Shown in pieces: positions 34,382-42,249 of a stretch of DNA of 42,302 nucleotides (position 1 is the stretch's first letter; each line of letters begins with the position of its first letter). Source of the stretch: Phycisphaerae bacterium (GTDB taxonomy: Bacteria > Planctomycetota > Phycisphaerae > Sedimentisphaerales > Anaerobacaceae); contig JAQTMR010000019.1 in NCBI GenBank assembly GCA_028714255.1, positions 1 to 42,302 on the forward strand. Direction: 5' to 3'. Made by a program: the position numbers and the translations under genes. Below the pieces are notes generated by a model. The model did no database searches. It had not been told where the DNA came from and saw nothing but the letters and a program-made list of their open reading frames with translations.

Positions 34382-36421
34382 CTAAGAAATTTGTATCGGT
34401 TGGGATAACTGACTTTTAGCCTGTGGCAGGGCAGCCTCCTTGATTTTTATATTATTTTCCACCAGTTCAGGCTGTCTTTCAGTTTTTTTCCCCGCAGCGG
34501 CCTGAATTTCCAATCGCTCTTCAGCCGCCTGAAGGATTGCTTTTAACATATCCGAATAAGACATCCCGGCCAATTTTGCCATTTTTGCCAGGTGGCCGTC
34601 CCAGCACCAGCCCGGATTGGGATTGACCTCGAGCAGTTTCGGCTCGCCTTTTGAATTGAGCCTCCAGTCGAACCTGCCGTAGTCCCTGCAGTCCAGTCGC
34701 TCGAACAGTTTCAAACAGCATTCGACAACAAATTTCTCCGTACCCTCAGGCAATTTCGCGGGAACAGAACGGATATTCCAATACGGTGAATCGGGAAGCC
34801 ATTTCGCCTCATAGCCGCACAATCTGGGTATATCAGGTGGTAGGGCAGAGTAGTCTTCTTCGATAATCGGAAGAACCGTGTAGGATTCCGGCAGATTGCC
34901 TACTATTCCTACCGTAATATCTTTGCCGGTCAGAAACTCCTCGACGAGAATGGGTTTTTCATAACCGAATTGCTCTCTTATTTCCGAAACGGCATTGACA
35001 ATTTCTTCGATATTATTCGCGACGCTTCGCTGGGTTATTCCGAAACTCGAATCTCCGGAATTCGGTTTTACGATGACTGGAAATCCGAACGGAAGCTCGA
35101 AAGTATCGTCCTGCGGCCTTATGAAGAACGCATCGGGGACTGGAATCTGCATCTCCATAGCAATTCCGCGTACGAGCGACTTGTCATAACAGAAAGCAAG
35201 ACATTGCGGCCCGCCACCCGTATATGGTATGTTCAGCACTTCCAGCAGAGACGGGATATGCAGTTCTTTGCGGGCGTCGTTATAGTAGCCCTCATCGCAC
35301 AGATTTAAGACAAAGTCTGTTTTTGATTTCAGTTTCACCAGGTCGTTATACAGGCTGTCGTGATTGTTGAGGTATGTAATCTGATATTTGTTCAGGTCTC
35401 TCAAAGCGTTTTTCATCTGGTCAATCGTGTAAAAGTCATCGTCGTCAAAAACACGCAAAGGTTTTAATACGTCCGGCTTCGAAGGGTCGCCGAGAATTAC
35501 GACCATATTGTTTGTTGGCTCCGTCTTTTTCTTCGGGACCGTCCACTCTTTTCTGGCTACAGCCGTCAGTGTTATACGTCTTTCCATCATTCCGAGGTCC
35601 TGATTGCGCCGTGAATCCGCCGTTATCTCGTTGTGGATAGCAAAATCTTTGAAGCCCGCTTTTTTGAACAGGTCCTCCATGTTCTTGCGGCTGTAAAGCC
35701 TTTCAGCGTAAAACTGGTCTGCGACAATGCCTTTTTTAACGTGGGTAACTACTTCCCGCGAGATTAAGCGATGCTTGTCCAGAGAAAGCGAACGCTCCCT
35801 GCATACGAAATAATTTTTATCGACCCATTCCCACGACCTCGGCTGAAATCGTTTTCTTAAATACTCACCGTCGGCAACGTCGATAAGAATTTTCCCCCAG
35901 GGCTTTAACACACGCAGTACCTCTTTTAAGACCCTGATGTCGTCCTGTGCCGTTTCGAAATAGCCGAAGCTGTTCCCAGGAATCATAACCACATCGAAAC
36001 TGTCCGCCTGATATGGAAGTTTTCGGGCGTCTCCCTCTTTGAAGTTGGCGTTCAAACTTTCTTTTTTGCCTTGAGCTTTAGCCTTTTGAATCAGGTAGCG
36101 GGAGCGGTCCAGCCCTTCAACCTTATTAAATCCCCGCCTTGCCAGTTCGAGAGCTATACGTCCCTGTCCGCAGCACAAGTCCAGAATATCGTCCTCCGCC
36201 GACAGCTTGAGGATATTTGAAAACAGGTCCACTTCTTTGGTCGTTATCTGCGTATCATCAATCACGTCCCCGTCTGTCTTCAGGTAGATTGAATTGAAAA
36301 TCCGCCGCCACCAATCAGGCTGGACATGCTCCTCAAGGTCAGGTACAGGCCCAAGCGTTCTTACACATCCAGTTGCGTTTTTATTCTTCTGAAGCAGTTT
36401 GTGATTTGGTTCTACCTTCAT
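34382..36421 (-). CDS. Methyltransferase/ATP-grasp fusion protein
   Basis: 679 residues. The N-terminal half is a class I SAM methyltransferase: ILDLCCGQGRIALELARRGF (about 79-98), EGLDRS, and PYQADSFDVVMIPGNSFGYF. A short linker (residues about 285-310) leads to a D-Ala-D-Ala-ligase-like ATP-grasp: FVLNLCDEG, IPYTGGGPQ, the ATP lysine in VIVKPNSGDSSFGI, VEEFLTGKDI, DYGRFDWRL, and LLEVNPNPGW. It could ligate an amino acid and methylate the same product. The last 40 residues are polar. It lies between trmD and rplS, so it interrupts a universal ribosomal operon. Confidence 0.88.
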   Translation of the reverse strand: MKVEPNHKLLQKNKNATGCVRTLGPVPDLEEHVQPDWWRRIFNSIYLKTDGDVIDDTQITTKEVDLFSNILKLSAEDDILDLCCGQGRIALELARRGFNKVEGLDRSRYLIQKAKAQGKKESLNANFKEGDARKLPYQADSFDVVMIPGNSFGYFETAQDDIRVLKEVLRVLKPWGKILIDVADGEYLRKRFQPRSWEWVDKNYFVCRERSLSLDKHRLISREVVTHVKKGIVADQFYAERLYSRKNMEDLFKKAGFKDFAIHNEITADSRRNQDLGMMERRITLTAVARKEWTVPKKKTEPTNNMVVILGDPSKPDVLKPLRVFDDDDFYTIDQMKNALRDLNKYQITYLNNHDSLYNDLVKLKSKTDFVLNLCDEGYYNDARKELHIPSLLEVLNIPYTGGGPQCLAFCYDKSLVRGIAMEMQIPVPDAFFIRPQDDTFELPFGFPVIVKPNSGDSSFGITQRSVANNIEEIVNAVSEIREQFGYEKPILVEEFLTGKDITVGIVGNLPESYTVLPIIEEDYSALPPDIPRLCGYEAKWLPDSPYWNIRSVPAKLPEGTEKFVVECCLKLFERLDCRDYGRFDWRLNSKGEPKLLEVNPNPGWCWDGHLAKMAKLAGMSYSDMLKAILQAAEERLEIQAAAGKKTERQPELVENNIKIKEAALPQAKSQLSQPIQIS

Positions 36422-36812
36422 ATTTTCATCGACTCCTTATGCCGTAATACGGCAATCTTTGGTTAAAAACAGAATCCGAACTGAGGCGGGGACTCTCCGT
36501 TTTGGGGGGGTGCTCCTCCAGCAGGGCAGTGTCACCCTTGTCGCGGTGTTACCGGCCGATTTGTTAGACTGGCAACACCGGTACGGGTCTTCTTCGTCTT
36601 TCGAGACTTCCAATTGAGACGCCTTTAGTTTCCCTAACAGGCTCGCTGCCCCAGCTTCACAACGCCGGGAAATCAGGGCGAACCTGACATTTTTCAGGAT
36701 TCAGCGGTTGTCCGCTCATGGCGAACTTACACTGATTAATATGGGCGGGCATCATAAGTTTCTGTATGCTTGAAGTCAATAGGGTGTGTATGTTTTTGAA
36801 AAAAAATTATTT
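36422..36812 (-). ncRNA. Candidate structured RNA or long leader between trmD and the fusion gene
   Basis: A 391-base gap. Read on the minus strand, 36510-36720 is GC-rich and full of hairpins: GGTGTTGCCAG with CCGGTAACACC (10 of 11 pairs), AGCTGGGGCAG with CTGCCCTGCT, CCTGTTAG with CTAAAGG, GTCT-CGAA-AGAC, TCAGG with CCTGA and GCGG-ACAA-CCGC. I could not match it to tmRNA, RNase P, SRP, 6S or a known riboswitch. It may be a free RNA or a riboswitch for the downstream fusion gene. Confidence 0.35.
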
Positions 36813-37505
36813 TTAAGCTTCTTCCAGCAGGTCGGGTCGCCATTTCTTTGTGCGTTCGAGCCCCTGCTGGCGCCGCCACTCGGCGATTTTACCGTGGTCG
36901 CCGCTTAGAAGAATATCAGGCACCTTCATCCCCCGAAAAACCTCAGGCCTGGTATATTGAGGATACTCTAACCCGCCGTCGCTGGACGGACTGAAGGACT
37001 CGTCCTTTGACGAATTGTCATCGCCCAGTGCCCCGGGCAGCAGTCTTACAATCGCGTCAATGACTATCATAGCTGCCAGCTCTCCGCCGGAAAGGACGTA
37101 GTCGCCTACTGATATTTGCTCGGCTCCGAGCCCTGTACGGATTCGCTCGTCGAAACCCTCATATCTGCCGGAAATAAAAATCAGCCGCTTTTCCTCGCTT
37201 AGCTCAACTGCTTTTGCCTGGTTAAATTTCTGCCCCTGGGGCGAGAGTAAAATTACGCGTCCCTTTTCTGCTGATTGTTTCTCGACGTGTTCGAAGCAGT
37301 CGAAAATCGGGCCCGGCATCATTACCATACCCTGCCCGCCCCCGTAAGGCTTGTCATCGACCTTTTTGTAATTGTCGGTTGTGAAATCTCTTATGTTAGT
37401 AAGAACGATATTGACTATGCCTGCCTGCTGTGCCCTCTTTAATATCGAGTAACGCAGAGGTGATTCGAACATCTCCGGAAAAAGCGTTAGAACATCAATT
37501 CTCAT
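36813..37505 (-). CDS. trmD: tRNA (guanine37-N1) methyltransferase TrmD
   Basis: 230 residues. SPOUT-knot methyltransferase marks: MRIDVLTLFPEMFESPLRYS, DDKPYGGGQGMVMMPGP, FISGRYEGFDERIRTGLGAE, and SVGDYVLSGGELAAMIVIDA. It methylates G37 of tRNAs to prevent +1 frameshifting. It follows rpsP by 13 bases, so rimM, which usually lies between them, is missing here. The ATG at 37505 has nearby GAGTAA but only a weak ribosome binding site. Confidence 0.97.
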   Translation of the reverse strand: MRIDVLTLFPEMFESPLRYSILKRAQQAGIVNIVLTNIRDFTTDNYKKVDDKPYGGGQGMVMMPGPIFDCFEHVEKQSAEKGRVILLSPQGQKFNQAKAVELSEEKRLIFISGRYEGFDERIRTGLGAEQISVGDYVLSGGELAAMIVIDAIVRLLPGALGDDNSSKDESFSPSSDGGLEYPQYTRPEVFRGMKVPDILLSGDHGKIAEWRRQQGLERTKKWRPDLLEEA

Positions 37506-37518
37506 TACTCTCGTTTGT

Positions 37519-38097
37519 TTACTCTGGCTTTGGTTCCGCGTCAGCTTCGGGTGCTTTTTCTTCGACCTTTGCCTCGGCTTCAGCCTTAGCTTTTGCTTCA
37601 GCGTCAGCTTTTGCTTTTGCCTCAGCTTCTGCCTTAGCCTTTACCTCGGCTTCCGCAGCAGCTTTTTCAGCAGCGGCATCGGCTTTGGCTTTTTCTTCCG
37701 CCGCGGCAGCGTCGGCCTTGGCTTTTTCAGCAGCCTCGGCGGCAGCCTTTTCCGCTGCGACTCGTTCTGCCTTTGTGAACGTTTGGCCTTTGGCACGCAC
37801 TAACACTCTGGCTTTGCTGCGCCGAACTGTTTTTTCCTCTCCGTATTTGGTTTTGATGCCTTGCTTTCGCAAAATCTCTGAAACCGTATCAGACGGTATT
37901 GCCCCGTTGTCGAGCCAGTATTTTACTCGTTCAATCTTGAGCACAATCTGCTTGGATTGGTCTTTTTCAATCGGGTCATAGTGCCCAAGTTTTTCTATAA
38001 TTCGCCCGTCACGCGGCGTGCGGGATTCGATTGCATTGATTCTAAAAAACGGCCGATGCCGTCTGCCCATTCTTGCCATTCTCAGTTTTACTGCCAT
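37519..38097 (-). CDS. rpsP: Small ribosomal subunit protein bS16 with long low-complexity C-terminal extension
   Basis: The first 85 residues are normal bS16: VKLRMARMGRRHRPFFRINA, DGRIIEKLGHYDP, VKYWLDNGAIPSDTVSEILR. From about residue 110 on, the protein is nearly all Ala, Lys and Glu in a repeating pattern (KAKADAAAAEEKAKADAAAE and variants) to residue 192, twice the normal length. Such helical tails are seen on ribosomal proteins of some planctomycetes. The repeats make the opposite strand an open frame, which is a shadow. Confidence 0.95.
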   Translation of the reverse strand: MAVKLRMARMGRRHRPFFRINAIESRTPRDGRIIEKLGHYDPIEKDQSKQIVLKIERVKYWLDNGAIPSDTVSEILRKQGIKTKYGEEKTVRRSKARVLVRAKGQTFTKAERVAAEKAAAEAAEKAKADAAAAEEKAKADAAAEKAAAEAEVKAKAEAEAKAKADAEAKAKAEAEAKVEEKAPEADAEPKPE

Positions 38098-38316
38098 AAT
38101 TTTGCCCTTTCTTTTGTTATATGATAAATTTTCGCGTTTTTTCCACTTCGCGAAACACGTTTATTGAGTACGTAAGCCTTATAGTAAAGACAAGCAGTTT
38201 ACACGAATGGACAATCTTTTTCAAGTGCCGGTTAAATTTTATCTGTTTTTACCTAAATGATGTGATTTGACAGGGGGCGATAGGGCTATTTTCAGCGAAA
38301 AAGCCGTCCAGAAATG

Positions 38317-38598
38317 CTAAAGCCTGCTATTTCTGCAATATAACATATAGCCGTTGATAAAAATGGCTAAATTTGCCGTGTTGATTTGTGCGTCATCGGC
38401 GATTTTTTGAACCTGCTCGTCGGTCAGGCTATCCGCGTTTTTCTTCTCGCTCGGCGTCATTATCGCCACCGCTGTTTTTAACTGCTCCAGCTCTTCTACG
38501 CTCGGCGCCGCCAGCATCGCCAGTTCGCTGCCGCCTTCGATGTCCTTGAATTTGCCCCTTATCATTTTGCCGTACTCGCTGCCGGCGAATTGGGCCAC
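38317..38598 (-). CDS. Small protein resembling a degenerate Ffh M domain
   Basis: 93 residues from a GTG at 38598. The frame stays open upstream to the end of ffh, where an ATA overlaps the ffh stop, so the true start may be earlier (reading KQKITIEEYLEKV). The last 55 residues align without gaps with the M domain of the neighbouring Ffh: LEQLKTAVAIMTPSEKK against LQRMEGIVHSMTLAERR, then QKIADDAQ against RRIAAGAG. The arginines that hold SRP RNA are replaced. It starts 35 bases after ffh. It is probably not an RNA-binding SRP protein, but may bind signal peptides or Ffh partners. Confidence 0.65.
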   Translation of the reverse strand: MAQFAGSEYGKMIRGKFKDIEGGSELAMLAAPSVEELEQLKTAVAIMTPSEKKNADSLTDEQVQKIADDAQINTANLAIFINGYMLYCRNSRL

Positions 38599-38633
38599 TT
38601 TCTCAAGGTATTCTTCAATCGTTATTTTTTGTT

Positions 38634-40082
38634 TTATCGCCGTTTTCTTTTTCCTTTTCGGATAATTGTCCTTTTTCGTCTCGACCGCTGCTTTATTTTT
38701 CTGCCAGAGCTCATAGCCGCGCTCATCGCGTCCATATTAAATCCGCCCGAAAAAAGACTCTTAAGCCCGCCGAGCCTTCCGCCGCTAAGCGCCTTCATCA
38801 TGTCCCTGCTGCGCGTAAATGTCTTCACCAGGCCGGAAACGTCGTTGACCTCTACCCCCGCTCCTGCCGCGATTCGTCTCCGCCGCGATGAGTCTATTAC
38901 ATCGGGCTCGCGCCTCTCGGCAAGCGTCATCGAATGTACTATCCCTTCCATCCTTTGCAGTTCGCCATCGTCGAAGTCCATGTCCCCAAGCTGGCTGCCC
39001 ATCCCCGGCATCATCTTGAGCATATCTTTCATCCCGCCCATTTTTTTTACCGACTGCATCTGCTTGAGAAAATCATCGAAGCCGAAGCTGCCCTTGGCCA
39101 TCTTCTTTTGAAGCTTTTCTGCTTCCCCGGCGTCGAACTGCTCCTGTGCCTTCTCCACCAGCGTTACGACGTCACCCATGCCGAGAATTCTCCCTGCCAT
39201 CCGGTCGGGATGAAATTCTTCGAGCTTGTCCGTCTTTTCGCCTACCCCGATGAACTTAATGGGCTTGCCTGTCACCGCCTTTACGCTAAGCGCAGCTCCG
39301 CCTCGTGCGTCACCGTCTAATTTCGTAAGGATAACGCCGTCAAGCTCCAGCCGTTCGTTGAATTCTTTCGCTGAATTGACCGCGTCCTGGCCGGTCATCG
39401 CGTCGCAGACCAGATAAATCTGGTGCGGACTGACCGCCTTTGCAACGTCGGCGACCTCTGTCATCATCTCTTCGTCTATATGTAACCGGCCGGCGGTATC
39501 TAAAACAATTACATCGAAGCCGTTTTGCTGCGCGTGTTTTATCGAATTTTTCGCGACCTTGACTGCGTCTCCCGGAAGGGATCCTGTGGACTTGCTTTCT
39601 TCGCGATAGACCTCCGTATTTATCTGCTGGCCCAAAACAATCAACTGCTCGATAGCCGCGGGCCTGCGAAGGTCGTCAGCAACCAATAAAGGCTTCTTGC
39701 CCCTGGCGATTAAGTATTGTGCCAGCTTTGCTGCGGTTGTTGTTTTACCGCATCCCTGAAGACCGGCTAACATAATTATCGTGGGCCCGGGCGATACAAA
39801 ATAGATTTTACTATCGACCGGCCCCATCAGCTCGGTCAGCTTATCGTTGACGATTTTTACAAGAACCTGGCCGGGATGAAGGCTCTTTATCACCTCTGCC
39901 CCGATGGCAGCTTCGGTAACGTCCTTGCAGAACTGCTTGACCACGTTGTAGTGGACGTCCGCTTCTAAAAGTGCCTTGCGCACGTCGCGCATAGCGTCTG
40001 ATATGTTGGCTTCGGTGATTCTGCCTCTGCCGGACAGCGACCGGAAAACAGAGTTGAATTTTTCAGTTAATGACTCAAACAC
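38634..40082 (-). CDS. ffh: Signal recognition particle protein Ffh
   Basis: 482 residues. The NG GTPase has the P-loop GLQGCGKTTTAAKLA, DDLRRPAAIEQL, DTAGRLHIDEEM and TKLDGDARGGAALS. The M domain has the RNA-binding MTLAERREPDVIDSSRRRRI. The tail is basic rather than methionine-rich. Ffh with SRP RNA delivers nascent membrane proteins to FtsY. It heads the minus-strand run ffh, small protein, rpsP, trmD, as in the common ffh-rpsP order. Confidence 0.97.
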   Translation of the reverse strand: MFESLTEKFNSVFRSLSGRGRITEANISDAMRDVRKALLEADVHYNVVKQFCKDVTEAAIGAEVIKSLHPGQVLVKIVNDKLTELMGPVDSKIYFVSPGPTIIMLAGLQGCGKTTTAAKLAQYLIARGKKPLLVADDLRRPAAIEQLIVLGQQINTEVYREESKSTGSLPGDAVKVAKNSIKHAQQNGFDVIVLDTAGRLHIDEEMMTEVADVAKAVSPHQIYLVCDAMTGQDAVNSAKEFNERLELDGVILTKLDGDARGGAALSVKAVTGKPIKFIGVGEKTDKLEEFHPDRMAGRILGMGDVVTLVEKAQEQFDAGEAEKLQKKMAKGSFGFDDFLKQMQSVKKMGGMKDMLKMMPGMGSQLGDMDFDDGELQRMEGIVHSMTLAERREPDVIDSSRRRRIAAGAGVEVNDVSGLVKTFTRSRDMMKALSGGRLGGLKSLFSGGFNMDAMSAAMSSGRKIKQRSRRKRTIIRKGKRKRR

Positions 40083-40251
40083 AGCTCAATACTCATAATT
40101 GGTGATTAGTAATTGGTAATTAGTAATTTGTAATTTGTAATTACCGGTTACCAATTTCCAGTTACCCTTTACATCAGCACAAACGGATTAAATTGTTCCG
40201 CAAAACGAATATTGTAGGCAGTTAACGCGTTTTTGCAAGGGCAAAATCCGC
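40083..40251. repeat. AT-rich short tandem-like repeats upstream of ffh
   Basis: Between about 40096 and 40166 the motif TAATTxGTAAT recurs (TAATTGGTGATTAGTAATTGG, with variants), ending in an inverted part, ACCGGTTACCAATTT. It is a low-complexity intergenic repeat. No promoter for ffh is evident. Confidence 0.5.
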
Positions 40252-40590
40252 TTGTCATTGTCTAGCCCTGCCGCTTGCGGCAGGGGTTGTCATTCCCGCG
40301 AATGCGGGAATCCATTCCCGTCATTGCGAGCGCAGCGCGGCAATCTCAAAATGGTTAGCCCCGCCCGTCCCGAGCATAGTCGAAGGGTCATCTTGTATGA
40401 CATGGTTCGCTTGTGCTGCCTGCTGTTCGGATACTTGTTTTTCTACTGCGTCCCTCGCGGGACTGCGTAACACCGGACGTTTCCTCATTCCGGCCTCCGG
40501 CAGCACTTCGCAAATTGTCATTCCCGCGAACGCGGGAATCCAGAAACGGTTAACCCCGCCCGTCCTGAGCATAGTCGAAGGGGCATCTTG
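40252..40590. repeat. Composite intergenic palindromic repeats
   Basis: Four repeat types follow one another: CCCTGCCGCTTGCGGCAGGG; a palindrome TTCCCGCGAATGCGGGAA at 40287-40314 with a second copy at 40515-40542; CGTCATTGCGAGCGCAGCGC; and a 43-base unit with CCCGTCCCGAGCATAGTCGA at 40353-40395 and again at 40548-40590. All are intergenic types spread across many bacterial phyla. Reading frames predicted inside are artefacts. Confidence 0.8.
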
Positions 40591-40624
40591 ATGACGGGGT
40601 TTGTACCTACTTACGGATTTGGAT

Positions 40625-40870
40625 TCAGTAGTTGAATAGGTCGGAAAGAGAATATGTTTTGCCGGAGGCGATGTTGAGTGCGCTTAGGACTTTCGACTGG
40701 GTATTAGCGGTTAACCTTCTGCCCTTGCAGGCGCGGGAGACCATTTTGTGTGTAAGCTGCTGCTTTGAGGCAGCCACGAGACTGTGAGGCTTTAAGTTTA
40801 GCTTGGCCAATATCCTGCCAATCGGCTGTGGCCCAAGCTCGCGCTCATTTTTAATATTCTCTTCTGCCAT
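40625..40870 (-). CDS. Small conserved protein with probable helix-turn-helix
   Basis: 81 residues. It carries a compact helical part, LKPHSLVAASKQQLTHKMVS followed by RACKGRRLT and TQSKVLSALN, which has the spacing of a Cro-like helix-turn-helix with a basic recognition segment. The C-terminus is SGKTYSLSDLFNY. I have an impression of relatives in planctomycetes but cannot name a family. Its neighbours are repeats, so a chromosomal target is not suggested. Confidence 0.65.
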   Translation of the reverse strand: MAEENIKNERELGPQPIGRILAKLNLKPHSLVAASKQQLTHKMVSRACKGRRLTANTQSKVLSALNIASGKTYSLSDLFNY

Positions 40871-41237
40871 TCAATCCTCACAACAACAATATTGTGAATA
40901 GTTATTATATACCACATTTCACGCCCCAGTTACAGAGCCGCGACGGTTATGGAGCGGTAATCCAAATATGTTTAGCCCCCAAGCCTACTTGGGGGTTGTT
41001 AGCCCCACGTTTCACGTGGGGTTTCCCCTCAATATCCGAAAGCCCCAAGGTTTATCCTGGGGGTTCTTTTCTCTTTTCCCCTTCCCTTTCCCCTATTTTT
41101 CTGTTATTCTCTGTCCCTTAAGGAGTGAGCCACCCGGGAGCGAAAACATACACGAAATACAACCGACCCTTTGTACCTAAAGGCACTGATAGGCTGCATT
41201 GTTAAAATGTCTTAATTTTATTGATGTGGAGTAAATC
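40871..41237. other. Intergenic region containing three REP-like palindromes
   Basis: This 367-base gap contains a REP cluster at about 40972-41066, listed separately. The remainder, about 41070-41237, is AT-rich and holds no gene or promoter that I can support. Confidence 0.5.
40972..41066. repeat. Three REP-type palindromes of the RAYT family
   Basis: Copies begin at 40972 (TTAGCCCCCAAGCCTACTTG, then GGGG), 40999 (TTAGCCCCACGTTTCACGTG, then GGG) and 41041 (AGCCCCAAGGTTTATCCTGG, then GGG). Each is an imperfect hairpin with a GTTAG- or TTAG-like head. They share the head and C-rich arm with the pair flanking the transposase. Confidence 0.85.
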
Positions 41238-41486
41238 ATGAATGCTAACCTAGAGAAAAGACACTTATTGGTTTTGAACATTGCTGGAGATGATGGTGCG
41301 GCAACAATTTTTATCTATAATTCTCTTCCTGAGCAGATTGTAGATGTCAAACCATTGGTATCTGGAGGGGCAGAAGTGACGCTCACTCTGCCAAATAGAG
41401 AGCTATTGCCTTTCAAAGTAACTCAATCTGAAGAAGAAATCAGGAAAACTATAGCCTTATGCAAAAAATTAGATAACATTGATTAA
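41238..41486 (+). CDS. Hypothetical protein, 82 residues
   Basis: Not recognised. It has no signal peptide or transmembrane segment. The middle, LPEQIVDVKPLVSGGAEVTL, and LPFKVTQSEEEIRKTIALCK suggest a small beta-plus-helix fold. A GGAGTAAATC binding site precedes the ATG. It lies between REP clusters, so it could be accessory. Confidence 0.55.
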   Translation: MNANLEKRHLLVLNIAGDDGAATIFIYNSLPEQIVDVKPLVSGGAEVTLTLPNRELLPFKVTQSEEEIRKTIALCKKLDNID

Positions 41487-41701
41487 AAACAAGAAAAATA
41501 GGCTACCATAAATGATTGAGGACAGTCACCCATTTTGCTCGTGCGAGTTATGAAATAAGAATTGGTGTGGTTAAAGATTAATCAAAACCATATATACCCA
41601 CCCACCAAAACCGGCAAATTTCAAATTTTTTTAATCCTCTCCGTATAACTATTTGCGTTTTTTTGTCCCCAATTTACCCCCAACACAATGGAAAACTAAA
41701 C

Positions 41702-41731
41702 TAACCCCCAAGATAAACTTGGGGGCTAACC
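41702..41731. repeat. REP palindrome, left flank of the transposase
   Basis: TAACCCCCAAGATAAACTTG then GGGGCTAACC. It is the reverse complement of the type at the right flank, with compensatory base changes in the stem. It lies seven bases beyond the transposase stop. Confidence 0.85.
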
Positions 41732-41738
41732 AATAAAC

Positions 41739-42212
41739 TTAATGCCTTTTTACATATGCAATTTTTTGCTCCAGTTCTTTCTGGTTGTAACAAAACTGCT
41801 TATCGAAACCTCGCGACCATAACCTTGTATTGAAACCTGAATTTCTCAAGGCAACTCTGGCAGCGTTCTTGTAGTGACTGACTGTTTCTTCGATTGACAA
41901 CGCATCTTTTTCGACAACAACGTGCACATGATTTGAATATACAATTATAGCCGATATCTTCTGGTTTAATGCCAAGGCCTTTTCCTTAATCGCTGTTTCA
42001 ACAATCATTTTTTGGCGGCGATTTAGTCTGACCGGCGAACATTTCAATCGTGATAGGTTATCTTTTTCCAGCGATTCGGACGGTTTAAGAACCTCTCCGT
42101 TTTTGACGTATCCCTTTTTGTGACCCTGAAGCCACGTTCCATAAGTTGTCCACGTCAACATATAACCTGCGAGTTTTTTGTTTGTGTTTGATATCGTTAT
42201 TTTTTGAATCAT
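41739..42212 (-). CDS. REP-associated tyrosine transposase (RAYT, Y1 family)
   Basis: 157 residues. The HUH nuclease is recognised by the metal motif SNHVHVVVEK and the catalytic tyrosine in VSHYKNAAR. It has the typical opening MLTWTTYGTWLQGHKKGY. RAYTs cut and move REP palindromes, as known for TnpA-REP. The end, KIAYVKRH, is shorter than in many relatives, which continue past a YxxxNP-like stretch, so the C-terminus may be clipped. REP palindromes stand just outside both ends in inverted orientation, the usual RAYT layout. Confidence 0.88.
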   Translation of the reverse strand: MIQKITISNTNKKLAGYMLTWTTYGTWLQGHKKGYVKNGEVLKPSESLEKDNLSRLKCSPVRLNRRQKMIVETAIKEKALALNQKISAIIVYSNHVHVVVEKDALSIEETVSHYKNAARVALRNSGFNTRLWSRGFDKQFCYNQKELEQKIAYVKRH

Positions 42213-42219
42213 AACACTT

Positions 42220-42249
42220 GGTTAGCCCCCAGCTTTATGCTGGGGGTTC
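42220..42249. repeat. REP palindrome, right flank of the transposase
   Basis: GGTTAGCCCCCAGCTTTATG then CTGGGGGTTC. The stem CCCCCAGC pairs with GCTGGGGG. It matches the left copy in inverted orientation, and lies seven bases before the transposase start. Confidence 0.85.

Noticed and set aside
36422-36812. tmRNA, RNase P RNA or SRP RNA in the gap before the fusion gene
   Set aside because: The hallmark sequences (TTCGACGG and a CCA end; GAGGAAAGTCC; GGAAGGAAGCAGCC) are absent.
37430-37981. Long plus-strand frame of Ser/Ala/Phe repeats opposite rpsP
   Set aside because: It is the mirror of the Ala/Lys/Glu tail of bS16; the repetitive codons leave the other strand open. No ribosome binding site or known domain.
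40252-40591. Short frames inside the repeat block (for example those reading PVLSIVEG or RPEHSRRV)
   Set aside because: These peptides are the translation of the widespread GTCGAAG repeat, a frequent false gene call.
40894-41180. Two overlapping plus-strand frames over the REP cluster
   Set aside because: They translate palindromic repeats and show no protein family features.
40972-42249. CRISPR-like appearance of repeated palindromes
   Set aside because: Spacing is irregular, unit sequence varies, and no cas genes are present; RAYT-associated REPs explain it.
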